From: an uncultured Lachnospiraceae bacterium
GTDB taxonomy: Bacteria; Bacillota; Clostridia; Lachnospirales; Lachnospiraceae
Direction: 5' to 3'
NCBI GenBank assembly: GCA_902776305.1
Contig: CACYPS010000001.1
Span: 186,001-250,000 of the forward strand
Length of the DNA stretch: 64,000 bases
Shown: positions 17,936 through 25,699 of the stretch, in pieces
How positions within the stretch are numbered: position 1 is the stretch's first letter
How the letters are laid out: every line of letters begins with the position of its first letter
Notes under the pieces: generated by a model
The model's input: only the letters and a program-made list of their open reading frames with translations
Database searches by the model: none
What the model was told of the DNA's origin: nothing
Translations under genes and position numbers: made by a program

Positions 17936-18793
17936 CTAAACACGGCTTTCGCCGGAAATCATAAGGAAAGCCCCGAGATTTCCCCTCTTACCGTGGGACG
18001 CTCTGTGAGAAAACAGGATATCCGCGTTGCACGCCGTGCAGAGGTTCGGAAGCGTGATGTTCTCCTCTCTCACTCCCGCGTCCATAAGAACCGCCTTGTT
18101 GGCCGCCCACAGGTCAAGATAGAACTTGCCCGGGACCGCTTCTGATTTTCTCAGAAAGCGATCGTCGAAAAAGCGTGCAACATCCTCACCCACTTCATAG
18201 GAATCCTGACAGATGGAAGGACCTATACCGCACAGAAGATCCGCAGGCTCGGTTCCGAACTCCCGATGCATCGCTTCGATTGTAGCATTTCCTATTGCGT
18301 GAGCGGTTCCCTTCCAACCGGAGTGGGAAAGGCCGATAGCCCTGCGGACAGGATCAACAAAATAGAGCGGTACACAGTCCGCATAGAACGTCGATATGCA
18401 ACAGCCCGGTTCGTCGGTGATGAAACCGTCTACATCTCTCCACTCCTTCTCGTGATTGAAGCCCTTCCCACGGTCGGATCTTCCGACGCGCAGGACATTG
18501 GTCGTGTGCGTCTGGTCAGACAAGATGAGATCGTCTGTGGTAAAGCCAACGGCATGGGCAAATCGCCGGAAGTTCTCCCGCACCGCCTCCTCACTTTTAT
18601 CCTGCTTGAAAGAGAGGTTCATAGTCGACTGATGACCTGTGCTGACGCCGCCGATCCTTGTCGAGAAAGCGTTGATGAGCCAGTCCTCGCGGTCAAAAGC
18701 CGGGTAGGAGAGCCAGACAACGCCGTCTTTTTCGTGTACATTGAGCCTGGGCTCTTTATCGTTCTTCCACTTAAATGATGGTTTTTGCTCCAT
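17936..18793 (-). CDS. pgeF: peptidoglycan editing factor PgeF / multicopper polyphenol oxidase family
   Basis: YfiH/CNF1-like family. E. coli PgeF removes misincorporated L-Ser from the peptidoglycan precursor pool; homologs have been called laccases or purine nucleoside phosphorylases. Visible active-site elements are FYADCVPLYF, GLSHSGWKGT and LCTACNADILFSHR (Cys and His metal ligands). I start at the ATG at 18793 (MEQKPSF, 285 residues, AAAGGA upstream). Reading further upstream would overlap yraN and gives no family sequence. It is the last gene of the SRP/ribosome run. Confidence 0.9.
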   Translation of the reverse strand: MEQKPSFKWKNDKEPRLNVHEKDGVVWLSYPAFDREDWLINAFSTRIGGVSTGHQSTMNLSFKQDKSEEAVRENFRRFAHAVGFTTDDLILSDQTHTTNVLRVGRSDRGKGFNHEKEWRDVDGFITDEPGCCISTFYADCVPLYFVDPVRRAIGLSHSGWKGTAHAIGNATIEAMHREFGTEPADLLCGIGPSICQDSYEVGEDVARFFDDRFLRKSEAVPGKFYLDLWAANKAVLMDAGVREENITLPNLCTACNADILFSHRASHGKRGNLGAFLMISGESRV

Positions 18794-18821
18794 AAGATTC
18801 CTTTCTTCATGAGATATTTTC

Positions 18822-19175
18822 TTATGAAATATACTCGAAAGCATTTTTAATGAGGACGGTCTCCTTCGGAGAAATCCCCACCACGTCAAAACGGCATGGC
18901 GTAGTCTCGGGCAGACCGTTCTTTGTAAGATAATAGAGAGCGACTCTGGAAATCTTCTTCTGCTTCCGGAAATCCACTGCCGAAAGGGGCGACCCGGAAC
19001 CCGCCGTCTTACGATACTTGACCTCAACGAACACGAGATAAGTCCCGTCCCGTGCGATGATATCGATTTCTCCCTGCCGGCATCGGAAATTACGCTCCAA
19101 AACAGAAAAGCCCTGAGTTTCCAGAAACTCACAGGCTCTTTTCTCATAATCCGTTCCTATTGCTCGATTATTCAT
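18822..19175 (-). CDS. yraN: YraN family protein (UPF0102)
   Basis: Small endonuclease-like fold protein of unknown exact role, almost always beside rnhB, as here. The 117 residues carry the family motifs GTDYEKRACEFLETQGF, NFRCRQGEIDII and VFVEVKYRK, the last two resembling a restriction-endonuclease-like metal site (E, D, ExK). The gap to rnhB is 40 bases and to pgeF 28 bases, consistent with one transcript. Confidence 0.93.
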   Translation of the reverse strand: MNNRAIGTDYEKRACEFLETQGFSVLERNFRCRQGEIDIIARDGTYLVFVEVKYRKTAGSGSPLSAVDFRKQKKISRVALYYLTKNGLPETTPCRFDVVGISPKETVLIKNAFEYIS

Positions 19176-19215
19176 GTGTGTCCTTTCAGAACATATCCTG
19201 AACTCTTCTCATGAA

Positions 19216-19905
19216 TCACTGTTCTTCGGAAACATCCACGAAATGCCCTATAAATGATCTCCTGTGGATCGGACATGGACCGAGTTCTTTCAGAGCAGCG
19301 ATATGTTCAGCCGTGCCGTATCCTTTGTTTTTTGCGAACTTATATCCCGGGAACATGTCCTCATATTCCACCATCATCCTGTCCCTTGTCACTTTCGCGA
19401 CAATACTGGCTGCCGCGATGGAGACGCTTTTCCGGTCTCCTCCTATGATTGCCAGCTGCGGGATCGGCACCTCAGGTATCGTCACAGCATCATTTAGCAG
19501 CAGGTCAGGTTTCACACTCAGTCTTGAGATCGCCTGCCGCATAGCCTCATAGGTTGCCTGCAGGATGTTGATCTCATCTATCCTTGACGGCGGAGCCATT
19601 CCGATTCCTACTGCGACAGCCTCACGCATGATCACATCATAGAGTTCCTCGCGTTTCTTTTCCGACAGTTTCTTGGAATCGTTGAGATACAGTATTCTGT
19701 GATCTTTAGGAAGAATGACAGCAGCGGCTACGACCGGCCCCGAAAGAGGACCTCTTCCGACTTCGTCAATACCGCACAGATATCCTCTGTCGGCAAATTT
19801 ATGCTCGAACACCATCATACTTTCCGTGCGTTCGATTTCTTTTCTGAGCTTTTCAGCCTGTCTGGCTTCCTTCTCTTTCTGCTTTGCGAGTTGTTTCTCA
19901 GTCAC
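19216..19905 (-). CDS. rnhB: ribonuclease HII
   Basis: Cleaves RNA in RNA-DNA hybrids, including single ribonucleotides in DNA. CGIDEVGRGPLSGPVV holds the first acidic catalytic pair; LLNDAV and SIAAASIVAKVTRD hold the remaining conserved residues. An N-terminal charged extension of about 40 residues precedes the core, giving 229 in total. The start is GTG at 19905, overlapping the rbgA stop by 8 bases (GTGACTGA), which implies translational coupling. Confidence 0.95.
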   Translation of the reverse strand: MTEKQLAKQKEKEARQAEKLRKEIERTESMMVFEHKFADRGYLCGIDEVGRGPLSGPVVAAAVILPKDHRILYLNDSKKLSEKKREELYDVIMREAVAVGIGMAPPSRIDEINILQATYEAMRQAISRLSVKPDLLLNDAVTIPEVPIPQLAIIGGDRKSVSIAAASIVAKVTRDRMMVEYEDMFPGYKFAKNKGYGTAEHIAALKELGPCPIHRRSFIGHFVDVSEEQ

Positions 19906-20749
19906 AGCCGTCCACCTTTTCCAGCGTTATTCTTCCAAGCATTCCTGACCTGAACTCGTCAAGCAGGATCTGCGAGGCTCTGTCGTAGTCGATCACTCCG
20001 CCTTTTTTCAGGCAGCCGCGCTTTTCTCCGATCGACTCAAGTATTTCTACGGGGGTCCCTGTCTCTTCGATATTATATCTTGCCCCGAGAATACCGGGAT
20101 AGTCCGATGTCAGCCTTCTTATGAGCAGAACAGCAAGCTCTCCCTGATCCAGGATCTGGTCATTAATAGATCCGATCAGTGCAATATTCTCACCCACTTT
20201 CGGATCGTCGAACTTAGGCCAGAGAAGTCCCGGGGTATCCAACAGTTCCACACGGCCGCCGAGCCGGATCCACTGTTTTCCTCTGGTGACGCCGGGTTTG
20301 TTCCCGGTCTTTGCCATCGCCTTTCCCGAGAAGGAATTGATAAATGTGGATTTTCCGGCATTCGGTATACCCACTACCATTGCACGGATCGGCCTTTCTT
20401 TCATGCCTTTCTTTTTGTCCCGCTCGATCTTCTCGCGGCATGCATCCAGTATGGCCGGAGTAATTGTTTTAACATTGCCTCTTGATCTGGCATCCATGAG
20501 AAGTGTGGTCAGCCCCTGCCCCTTAAAGTATGCAGTCCATTTTTGATTTTCCCGTTCGTCGGCAAGATCCGCCTTATTCAGGATGAGCATTCTTGCCTTC
20601 CCCTGAGCAAGCGTCCCGATATCCGGGTTTCTCGCAGAGAGCGGAATTCTCGCATCCGTGATCTCAATCACAAGATCGACGAGCTTCATATCTTCTTTCA
20701 TCTGACGAATCGTCTTCGTCATATGTCCGGGATACCATTGAATGTCCAA
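19898..20749 (-). CDS. rbgA: ribosome biogenesis GTPase RbgA (YlqF)
   Basis: Circularly permuted GTPase needed for late 50S assembly. The G motifs occur in permuted order: G4 LNKADL (about residue 58), then G1 GIPNAGKST (about 127) and G3 DTPGLLWPK (about 172). The N terminus IQWYPGHMTK is the YlqF hallmark. Length 283 is typical. The start is TTG at 20749 with GGAGCG 5 bases upstream; no better ATG exists. lepB lies just upstream. Confidence 0.95.
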   Translation of the reverse strand: MDIQWYPGHMTKTIRQMKEDMKLVDLVIEITDARIPLSARNPDIGTLAQGKARMLILNKADLADERENQKWTAYFKGQGLTTLLMDARSRGNVKTITPAILDACREKIERDKKKGMKERPIRAMVVGIPNAGKSTFINSFSGKAMAKTGNKPGVTRGKQWIRLGGRVELLDTPGLLWPKFDDPKVGENIALIGSINDQILDQGELAVLLIRRLTSDYPGILGARYNIEETGTPVEILESIGEKRGCLKKGGVIDYDRASQILLDEFRSGMLGRITLEKVDGCD

Positions 20750-20778
20750 AATGTCGCTCCTTTACTCACAATCTGAAG

Positions 20779-20833
20779 CTTCCCGCTTAATACTTAAAAT
20801 GCGGTCAAACTTATTGAAAATGCAAACGGGAAG
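20779..20833. repeat. family 3-like hairpin (CTTCCCG...CGGGAAG)
   Basis: An inverted repeat with CTTCCCG (20779-20785) and CGGGAAG (20827-20833) as outer arms and AATA/TATT pairing inside, between lepB and rbgA. The arms recall the other ACTTCCC elements, but the interior differs. Confidence 0.45.
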
Positions 20834-20842
20834 ATTTAGCCA

Positions 20843-21427
20843 CTAATCTATGAATCCGAATGAAGACAGCGGAGAAACAATGAGCCAAACCTTTCCCATA
20901 ACAGCGCGCGCCGGAATATTTCCGACATCCGTAAATCGGCTGTCCTCGCTGTTATTTCGATTATCGCCGAGTACAAAGTACTCTTCATTTCCCAGAGTAA
21001 CGCCGTTCTCCGCCAAACCGCCGCTGTTCATACTGGGGAAAGCTCTCTCTTCGATATACGTCTGGCCGTCAATTAAGATAAGACCGTCGCGGATCTGGAT
21101 CTTTTCTCCGGGCAGGCCGATTACTCTCTTCACATGCACGGAAGCATCTGTGCTGTCGGAATTCGTGTAGGCAATGAGATCTCCTCTCTTGATTTTACCC
21201 ACAGTATATGACACACGGTTGATCATGACTCTGTTTCCGGCCTGAAGAGTCGGATCCATTGAGCTTTCAAGAACCGTAACGGAGGAACAGAATATATAAG
21301 AGAACACAGCGGAAAGAGCGAGCACGATAACGATCTCCACGATCCAGGTCGTGATATTGCGCGTTTTTGTGCTGTACCACAGACTGCGTCTCACCGGTTT
21401 AACAGGCTCTTTTTCCCTTACTTTCAT
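20843..21427 (-). CDS. lepB: type I signal peptidase
   Basis: Membrane-bound peptidase that removes Sec/Tat signal peptides outside the membrane. A cytoplasmic basic N terminus is followed by one membrane helix (about residues 30-52). The catalytic Ser sits in ESSMDPTL and the general-base Lys in VKRVIGLPGEKI; the C-terminal box GDNRNNSEDSR is also present. The 194-residue length fits Gram-positive SipS-type enzymes. GGAGAT precedes the ATG. It lies downstream of the rplS terminator. Confidence 0.95.
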   Translation of the reverse strand: MKVREKEPVKPVRRSLWYSTKTRNITTWIVEIVIVLALSAVFSYIFCSSVTVLESSMDPTLQAGNRVMINRVSYTVGKIKRGDLIAYTNSDSTDASVHVKRVIGLPGEKIQIRDGLILIDGQTYIEERAFPSMNSGGLAENGVTLGNEEYFVLGDNRNNSEDSRFTDVGNIPARAVMGKVWLIVSPLSSFGFID

Positions 21428-21452
21428 ATGTCATCTCCTGCACTGCATTTGT

Positions 21453-21503
21453 AAAAAGGGACCGTCGCATTAAGAAATGTGAACTTAATGCGAAAGCCCC
21501 TTT
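21453..21503 (-). terminator. intrinsic terminator after rplS
   Basis: Minus strand: CGCATTAAG and CTTAATGCG form a perfect inner stem, flanked by GGGG/CCC pairing, then TTTTT. It separates rplS from lepB, although read-through is plausible. Confidence 0.8.
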
Positions 21504-21541
21504 CATGCACTCTCGTTTCAAAGTCTGCTGTAAGACTTTTA

Positions 21542-21889
21542 TCAGCGAATGATTTCCTTGACCTTTGCTCTCTTACCTGTACGCTGTCTGAGATAGTTAA
21601 GCTTAGCTCTTCTTACTTTACCTCTGCGGACTACTGTGATGTCTGCAACGTTCGGTGAATGAAGCGGCCATGTCTTCTCAACGCCGATTCCGTTGGAGAT
21701 CTTACGAACTGTAAAAGTCTCGCGTGCTCCGCCGCCCTGACGCTTCATAACAACGCCTTCAAAAATCTGGATTCTTTCGCGGTTACCTTCTTTGATCTTA
21801 CCATGAACGCGAACTGTGTCACCAACATGGAAAACCGGAACTTCGCTCTTAAGCTGAGCATTTTCAATGTTCTTGATAATGTCACTCAT
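21542..21889 (-). CDS. rplS: 50S ribosomal protein L19
   Basis: Ribosomal protein at the 30S-50S interface. The 115 residues show the family sequence throughout: [36 protein letters not shown], and [20 protein letters not shown] precedes the ATG. It follows trmD in the standard rpsP-rimM-trmD-rplS order. Confidence 0.98.
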   Translation of the reverse strand: MSDIIKNIENAQLKSEVPVFHVGDTVRVHGKIKEGNRERIQIFEGVVMKRQGGGARETFTVRKISNGIGVEKTWPLHSPNVADITVVRRGKVRRAKLNYLRQRTGKRAKVKEIIR

Positions 21890-21973
21890 TTTCAGGTTTC
21901 TCCTTTATATTTAATGGATGTTCTTAACACGTCCGTGCGTGACAGAGGACCATCTTTTTTACAACGCAAGATA

Positions 21974-22747
21974 TTATACAATAGGTTCATCGGTATTGCA
22001 AGTGCTATTTACCGAAATACCTTTAAGATATTCTTCAATAAACTGCCGTTCTTTCGGACTGATATGGGCTGACGGAAGAAGGTCAGGTCTTCTTGTAGCT
22101 GTCCGGATCAGTGACTGTTCCCTTCTCCAGGCATCCACCTTCGCATGATCGCCCGATAAAAGAATAGGCGGTACTCTCCTTCCGTTCCATACTTCAGGGC
22201 GTGAATACTGCGGGAATTCGAGCAGACCATCACCGAAAGAATCGTCATCAGCCGATTCCTGATTGTGCAGTACGCCCGGAATCATGCGCGATATCGCGTC
22301 GATCATGAGCATGGCAGGCATCTCTCCGCCTGTGACGACAAAGTCACCGATTGAATACTCATCCGTCACGATCTCGTCAATGACGCGTTCGTCGATTCCT
22401 TCGTAATGCCCGCAGAGAAAAACGATTCCCTTCTCAATAGCCAGCTCTTTGGCTGCCTGCTGATTGAATACTTTCCCCTGAGGCGTAAGGTATATGACCC
22501 TCGGCTGATAATCAAGCTGCGAAGCAACGGCTTTGTATGCATCATAGACAGGCTGTGCCTGCATGACCATTCCCGCGCCTCCGCCGTAAGGGTAATCGTC
22601 TGTTTTCCCGTGTTTGTTCGTAGTGTAATCCCGGATGTTCACAGCATTCAGGCGTATAATGTCTTCTTCGATTGCACGCCCGATAATACTTGTCATGAGT
22701 CCCTGTCTGACCATGTCGGGGAACAGTGTCAATACATGAAAATCCAT
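21974..22747 (-). CDS. trmD: tRNA (guanine-N1)-methyltransferase
   Basis: Methylates G37 of tRNAs reading codons that start with C, preventing frameshifting. SPOUT trefoil-knot motifs are visible: DDYPYGGGAGMVMQ, LTPQGKVFNQ, LCGHYEGIDERV and SIGDFVVTGGE. The C-terminal RPEVWNGRRVPPILLSGDH is characteristic. Length 257 is normal for Clostridia. Confidence 0.98.
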   Translation of the reverse strand: MDFHVLTLFPDMVRQGLMTSIIGRAIEEDIIRLNAVNIRDYTTNKHGKTDDYPYGGGAGMVMQAQPVYDAYKAVASQLDYQPRVIYLTPQGKVFNQQAAKELAIEKGIVFLCGHYEGIDERVIDEIVTDEYSIGDFVVTGGEMPAMLMIDAISRMIPGVLHNQESADDDSFGDGLLEFPQYSRPEVWNGRRVPPILLSGDHAKVDAWRREQSLIRTATRRPDLLPSAHISPKERQFIEEYLKGISVNSTCNTDEPIV

Positions 22748-22789
22748 GTGTTCTCCTTCAGTTAGATGTATTCTTCAAATCTGTTTCGA

Positions 22790-23293
22790 TCAGATTTCCG
22801 GCAACAGACGTACTACGATTCTGAAATGCTCCGGATCTTTCTCCAGAACACAGTCGGGAATGACCGGTATAAGAACTTCACTGCCGTCGTTTTTTCTGAC
22901 GACATATACATCGTTTGCCCCGGTCCTCAGCACGTCCGTGAGCTCTCCGAGTGTTGAACCGTCTTCAAGATAGACCGTGCAGCCTATAAGGTCGCCGATA
23001 AAATACTCCCCCTCCTCGAGCGGAAGTGCGTCTTCCCGTTTTACAACGAGCGGACATCCGCGAAGCTTCTGAACTTCCTCAATAGAATTAAATTCTTTGA
23101 ATTTTACGATCGGACGGCCTTTGAAATACTTTACATACTCAACGGAAAGGGGTCTTTTTGAAGACCCCAGATCCAGTAAAACCTCTTTTAAATTATCAAA
23201 TCGATAAGGGTCATCTGACGTCAGGTAAATATATACCTCACCTTTCAGTCCGTGTGTAGAAGAGATGGCCCCAACCTGTATCATATCAAGCAT
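22790..23293 (-). CDS. rimM: 16S rRNA processing protein RimM
   Basis: Assembly factor for the 30S head, binding S19. The N-terminal domain starts IQVGAISSTHGLKGEVYIYL. The C-terminal PRC-barrel covers about residues 95-167 (EYFIGDLIGCTVYLEDGSTLG). The 167-residue length is normal. The ribosome binding site is weak; the khpA stop lies only 12 bases upstream, suggesting coupling. Confidence 0.94.
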   Translation of the reverse strand: MLDMIQVGAISSTHGLKGEVYIYLTSDDPYRFDNLKEVLLDLGSSKRPLSVEYVKYFKGRPIVKFKEFNSIEEVQKLRGCPLVVKREDALPLEEGEYFIGDLIGCTVYLEDGSTLGELTDVLRTGANDVYVVRKNDGSEVLIPVIPDCVLEKDPEHFRIVVRLLPEI

Positions 23294-23305
23294 ATTTCTT
23301 ATCTG

Positions 23306-23536
23306 TCACTGAATGATCTCAACAGTGACTTTCTTATCTGTCTTGGTTGATGCAGCTTTTACGACAGAGCGGATTGCCTTGGCAATACGTCCCTGTCTGC
23401 CGATGACCTTTCCCATATCCTGGGAAGCTACTTTAAGCTCCAGGACAACGGAATCGCCGTCTTCTTTTTCGGTCACGACGACTTCATCGGGATTATCAAC
23501 CAGAGATCTGGCAATTACCTCCACTAACTCTTTCAT
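23306..23536 (-). CDS. khpA: KH-domain RNA-binding protein KhpA
   Basis: A single type II KH domain of 76 residues with the GxxG loop in MGKVIGRQGRIAKAIRSVV. In Gram-positive bacteria KhpA pairs with KhpB (Jag) and influences RNA and cell elongation. It lies between rpsP and rimM, its usual place. KhpB is not in this window. Confidence 0.94.
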   Translation of the reverse strand: MKELVEVIARSLVDNPDEVVVTEKEDGDSVVLELKVASQDMGKVIGRQGRIAKAIRSVVKAASTKTDKKVTVEIIQ

Positions 23537-23578
23537 GAAAATCCTCCATGTTGATCCTGGAAAAAGATCTATGCTGCT

Positions 23579-23821
23579 TTATTTTGTGATACCTGCGATC
23601 TTGAGAAGTTTGGAGACTTCCGTTGTCGGCTGAGCGCCGTTCTGCAGCCACTTCTTAGCAGCTTCTTCGTCGATCTTGTAGACGCTCGGGTCCTTTGTCG
23701 GATCATAATAACCGATCTCTTCGATGAAACGTCCGTCTCTCGGGGATCTGGAATCTGCTACTACGATTCTGTAGAAAGGAGCTTTCTTCTGTCCCATTCT
23801 TCTAAGTCTGATCTTAACCAT
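23579..23821 (-). CDS. rpsP: 30S ribosomal protein S16
   Basis: Ribosomal protein with the family start [24 protein letters not shown] and the block [16 protein letters not shown]; 80 residues. It opens the rpsP-khpA-rimM-trmD-rplS segment downstream of ffh. The 161-base gap to ffh holds a small GCGGG/CCCGC dyad (about 23860-23874) and a weak GC hairpin after ffh. Confidence 0.98.
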   Translation of the reverse strand: MVKIRLRRMGQKKAPFYRIVVADSRSPRDGRFIEEIGYYDPTKDPSVYKIDEEAAKKWLQNGAQPTTEVSKLLKIAGITK

Positions 23822-23982
23822 TTTTGTGTTTCCTCCATATAATCATTTTAAATGTATTGCGGGGAATTCCCGCATGTATTACGCCATATAAATGGCAGTA
23901 ATCTGCATTGTTATTATGTGTCTTAATGCACACTTTCCATTTTAGAAGGCTTCAGCCTCCTGTCTTTTTGGGTGCCTGCCTA

Positions 23983-25335
23983 TCAGAAAGGCATCCTGAA
24001 TCCGCCTCGTTTTGCCATGCGGCCCATCTTGCCGTTCATCATGCCCGGCATCTGTTTCATCATCTTGCGCGCCTGTTCGAACTGCTTGACAAGCCTGTTC
24101 ACCTCAGCGATGTCGACGGCTGCGCCCTTAGCGATCCTGCGTTTTCTTGAAAGATTCAGGATATCGGGATTAGCTCTCTCCTCAGGTGTCATGGAGAGGA
24201 TGATCGCTTCAGTGCGTTTCATCTGATTCTCATCGACCATTCCCTGAATGTCTTTCATCTTGCCGCCCATTCCCGGCAGCATTGAAAGAACACTCTCGAG
24301 ACCGCCCATCTTCTTCATCTGGGCCATGCTGTCGAGATAATCGTCGAAGCCGAAGGAAGCCTTCTTGAACTTCTCTGTCATCTCAGCGGCTTTTTCCTGG
24401 TCAAATTCTTCCTGAGCCTTCTCTATCAGACTCATTACATCGCCCATACCCAGAATTCGGCTTGCCATACGGTCGGGATAGAACTGCTCGAGATCCTTCA
24501 GTTTCTCTCCCATGCCGACATAAAGAAGCGGTTTGCCGGTGACGGCCTTGATGGAAAGAGCCGCACCGCCTCTGGTATCACCGTCACACTTCGTGAGGAT
24601 TACGCCGTCTATTCCGACTTTCTCTGTAAAGGTCTTGGCTACATTGACAGCTTCCTGACCGGTCATCGCATCGACTACCAGGATCGTCTGATCGACCTGA
24701 ACGGCTGCCTTGATATCCATGAGCTCCTGCATCATGTTCTCGTCGATCTGCAGACGACCGGCTGTATCGATCAGTACGATATTGTTGCCGTTGTCCTTAG
24801 CATGGGCAATACCCGCTTTGACGATATCCACAGGACTTTTCTTGTCTCCCATCGTGAAGACGGGAACACCGACTTTTTCGCCGTTGACCTGTAACTGCTT
24901 GATAGCGGCCGGTCTGTAAACGTCGCCTGCAATGAGCAGCGGCCTGCGACCTTTACTTTTATACTTGCCCGCGAGTTTTGCCGCGGTGGTCGTCTTACCT
25001 GCGCCCTGAAGACCGACCATCATAATGACCGTCATTCCGCTGGAATTGAGCTTGATTTCCGTTGTCTCGGATCCCATAAGCTCAATCAGCTTATCATTAA
25101 CGATCTTAATGACCATCTGTCCGGGATTCAGTCCGTTCATGACATCCTCGCCGATGGCGACTTCCGTGACGTCACGAGTGAACTGCTTTACGACCTTGAA
25201 ATTGACATCCGCTTCGAGAAGCGCCATCTTGACTTCCTTCATGGCCTCCTTGACATCTTTTTCAGTCAGTCTTCCTTTCGAGCGGAGCTTCTTAAATACA
25301 TTCTGCAGTTTTTCTGTAAGGCTCTCAAATGCCAT
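23983..25335 (-). CDS. ffh: signal recognition particle protein Ffh
   Basis: GTPase that binds SRP RNA and signal sequences emerging from the ribosome. N and G domains carry GLQGAGKTTTAAKLA, DTAGRLQ, TKCDGDTRGG and ALSIKAVTGKP. The methionine-rich M domain (about 330-450) ends GKMGRMAKRGGFRMPF. Length 450 is normal. It begins 2 bases after the ylxM stop, so translation is almost certainly coupled. Its receptor FtsY is encoded at 50114-51028. Confidence 0.98.
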   Translation of the reverse strand: MAFESLTEKLQNVFKKLRSKGRLTEKDVKEAMKEVKMALLEADVNFKVVKQFTRDVTEVAIGEDVMNGLNPGQMVIKIVNDKLIELMGSETTEIKLNSSGMTVIMMVGLQGAGKTTTAAKLAGKYKSKGRRPLLIAGDVYRPAAIKQLQVNGEKVGVPVFTMGDKKSPVDIVKAGIAHAKDNGNNIVLIDTAGRLQIDENMMQELMDIKAAVQVDQTILVVDAMTGQEAVNVAKTFTEKVGIDGVILTKCDGDTRGGAALSIKAVTGKPLLYVGMGEKLKDLEQFYPDRMASRILGMGDVMSLIEKAQEEFDQEKAAEMTEKFKKASFGFDDYLDSMAQMKKMGGLESVLSMLPGMGGKMKDIQGMVDENQMKRTEAIILSMTPEERANPDILNLSRKRRIAKGAAVDIAEVNRLVKQFEQARKMMKQMPGMMNGKMGRMAKRGGFRMPF

Positions 25336-25337
25336 TC

Positions 25338-25652
25338 TCAGAGTTCCTCCAGTATTTCTTTAGAGAGCTGACGAATCCGTTCGTCGTCCGTCAGTACCAT
25401 AATTTCACCTACCCGTTCTTTAAGGAACAGGAACTTGCGGACAAGACCGAGCTTCTCTTCATAGCGCTCAAGCGCCTTCGTCGTGCGTCGAATCATGTCG
25501 TGAACTCCCTGCCTGCTGATTCCGTGTTCTTCGGCAACCTCCGCAAGCGAGCAGTCCTCAAATACCACTTCTTCAAATATTCTTTTCTGATGCTCAGTCA
25601 ACAGTTCTCCGTAAAAGTCAAATAGCAGAGAACGCTCATAAATTTTGTCCAT
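25338..25652 (-). CDS. ylxM: YlxM/p13-like SRP-associated protein
   Basis: Small helix-turn-helix protein encoded with ffh; in streptococci YlxM binds SRP components and modulates Ffh activity. The 104 residues open MDKIYERSLLFDFYGELL and carry the HTH SLAEVAEEHGISRQGVHDMI. There is no ribosome binding site before the ATG, and the promoter at 25660-25688 predicts a transcript starting at or within about 2 bases of the ATG, so translation may be leaderless. Confidence 0.93.
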   Translation of the reverse strand: MDKIYERSLLFDFYGELLTEHQKRIFEEVVFEDCSLAEVAEEHGISRQGVHDMIRRTTKALERYEEKLGLVRKFLFLKERVGEIMVLTDDERIRQLSKEILEEL

Positions 25653-25680
25653 GCACGCTAATATACCCTATCAGCGTGCA
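25652..25680. promoter_or_regulatory. palindrome overlapping the ylxM -10 box and start codon
   Basis: TGCACGCT (25652-25659) and AGCGTGCA (25673-25680) form a perfect 8-base dyad with a 13-base spacer that contains the -10 box. The left arm touches the ylxM ATG. A protein operator or a transcript hairpin are both possible. Confidence 0.4.
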
Positions 25681-25688
25681 TGTGTCAA
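25660..25688 (-). promoter_or_regulatory. near-consensus promoter for ylxM-ffh
   Basis: Minus strand: consensus -35 TTGACA (25683-25688), 17-base spacer, -10 TATATT (25660-25665). The expected start point is about 25652-25654, essentially at the ylxM ATG (25652). Confidence 0.7.
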
Positions 25689-25699
25689 GCATTTTTTCT

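Noticed and set aside
18794..19147. Longer reading of pgeF upstream of 18793
   Set aside because: It would overlap yraN almost completely and adds sequence unlike the family; an ATG with AAAGGA lies at 18793.
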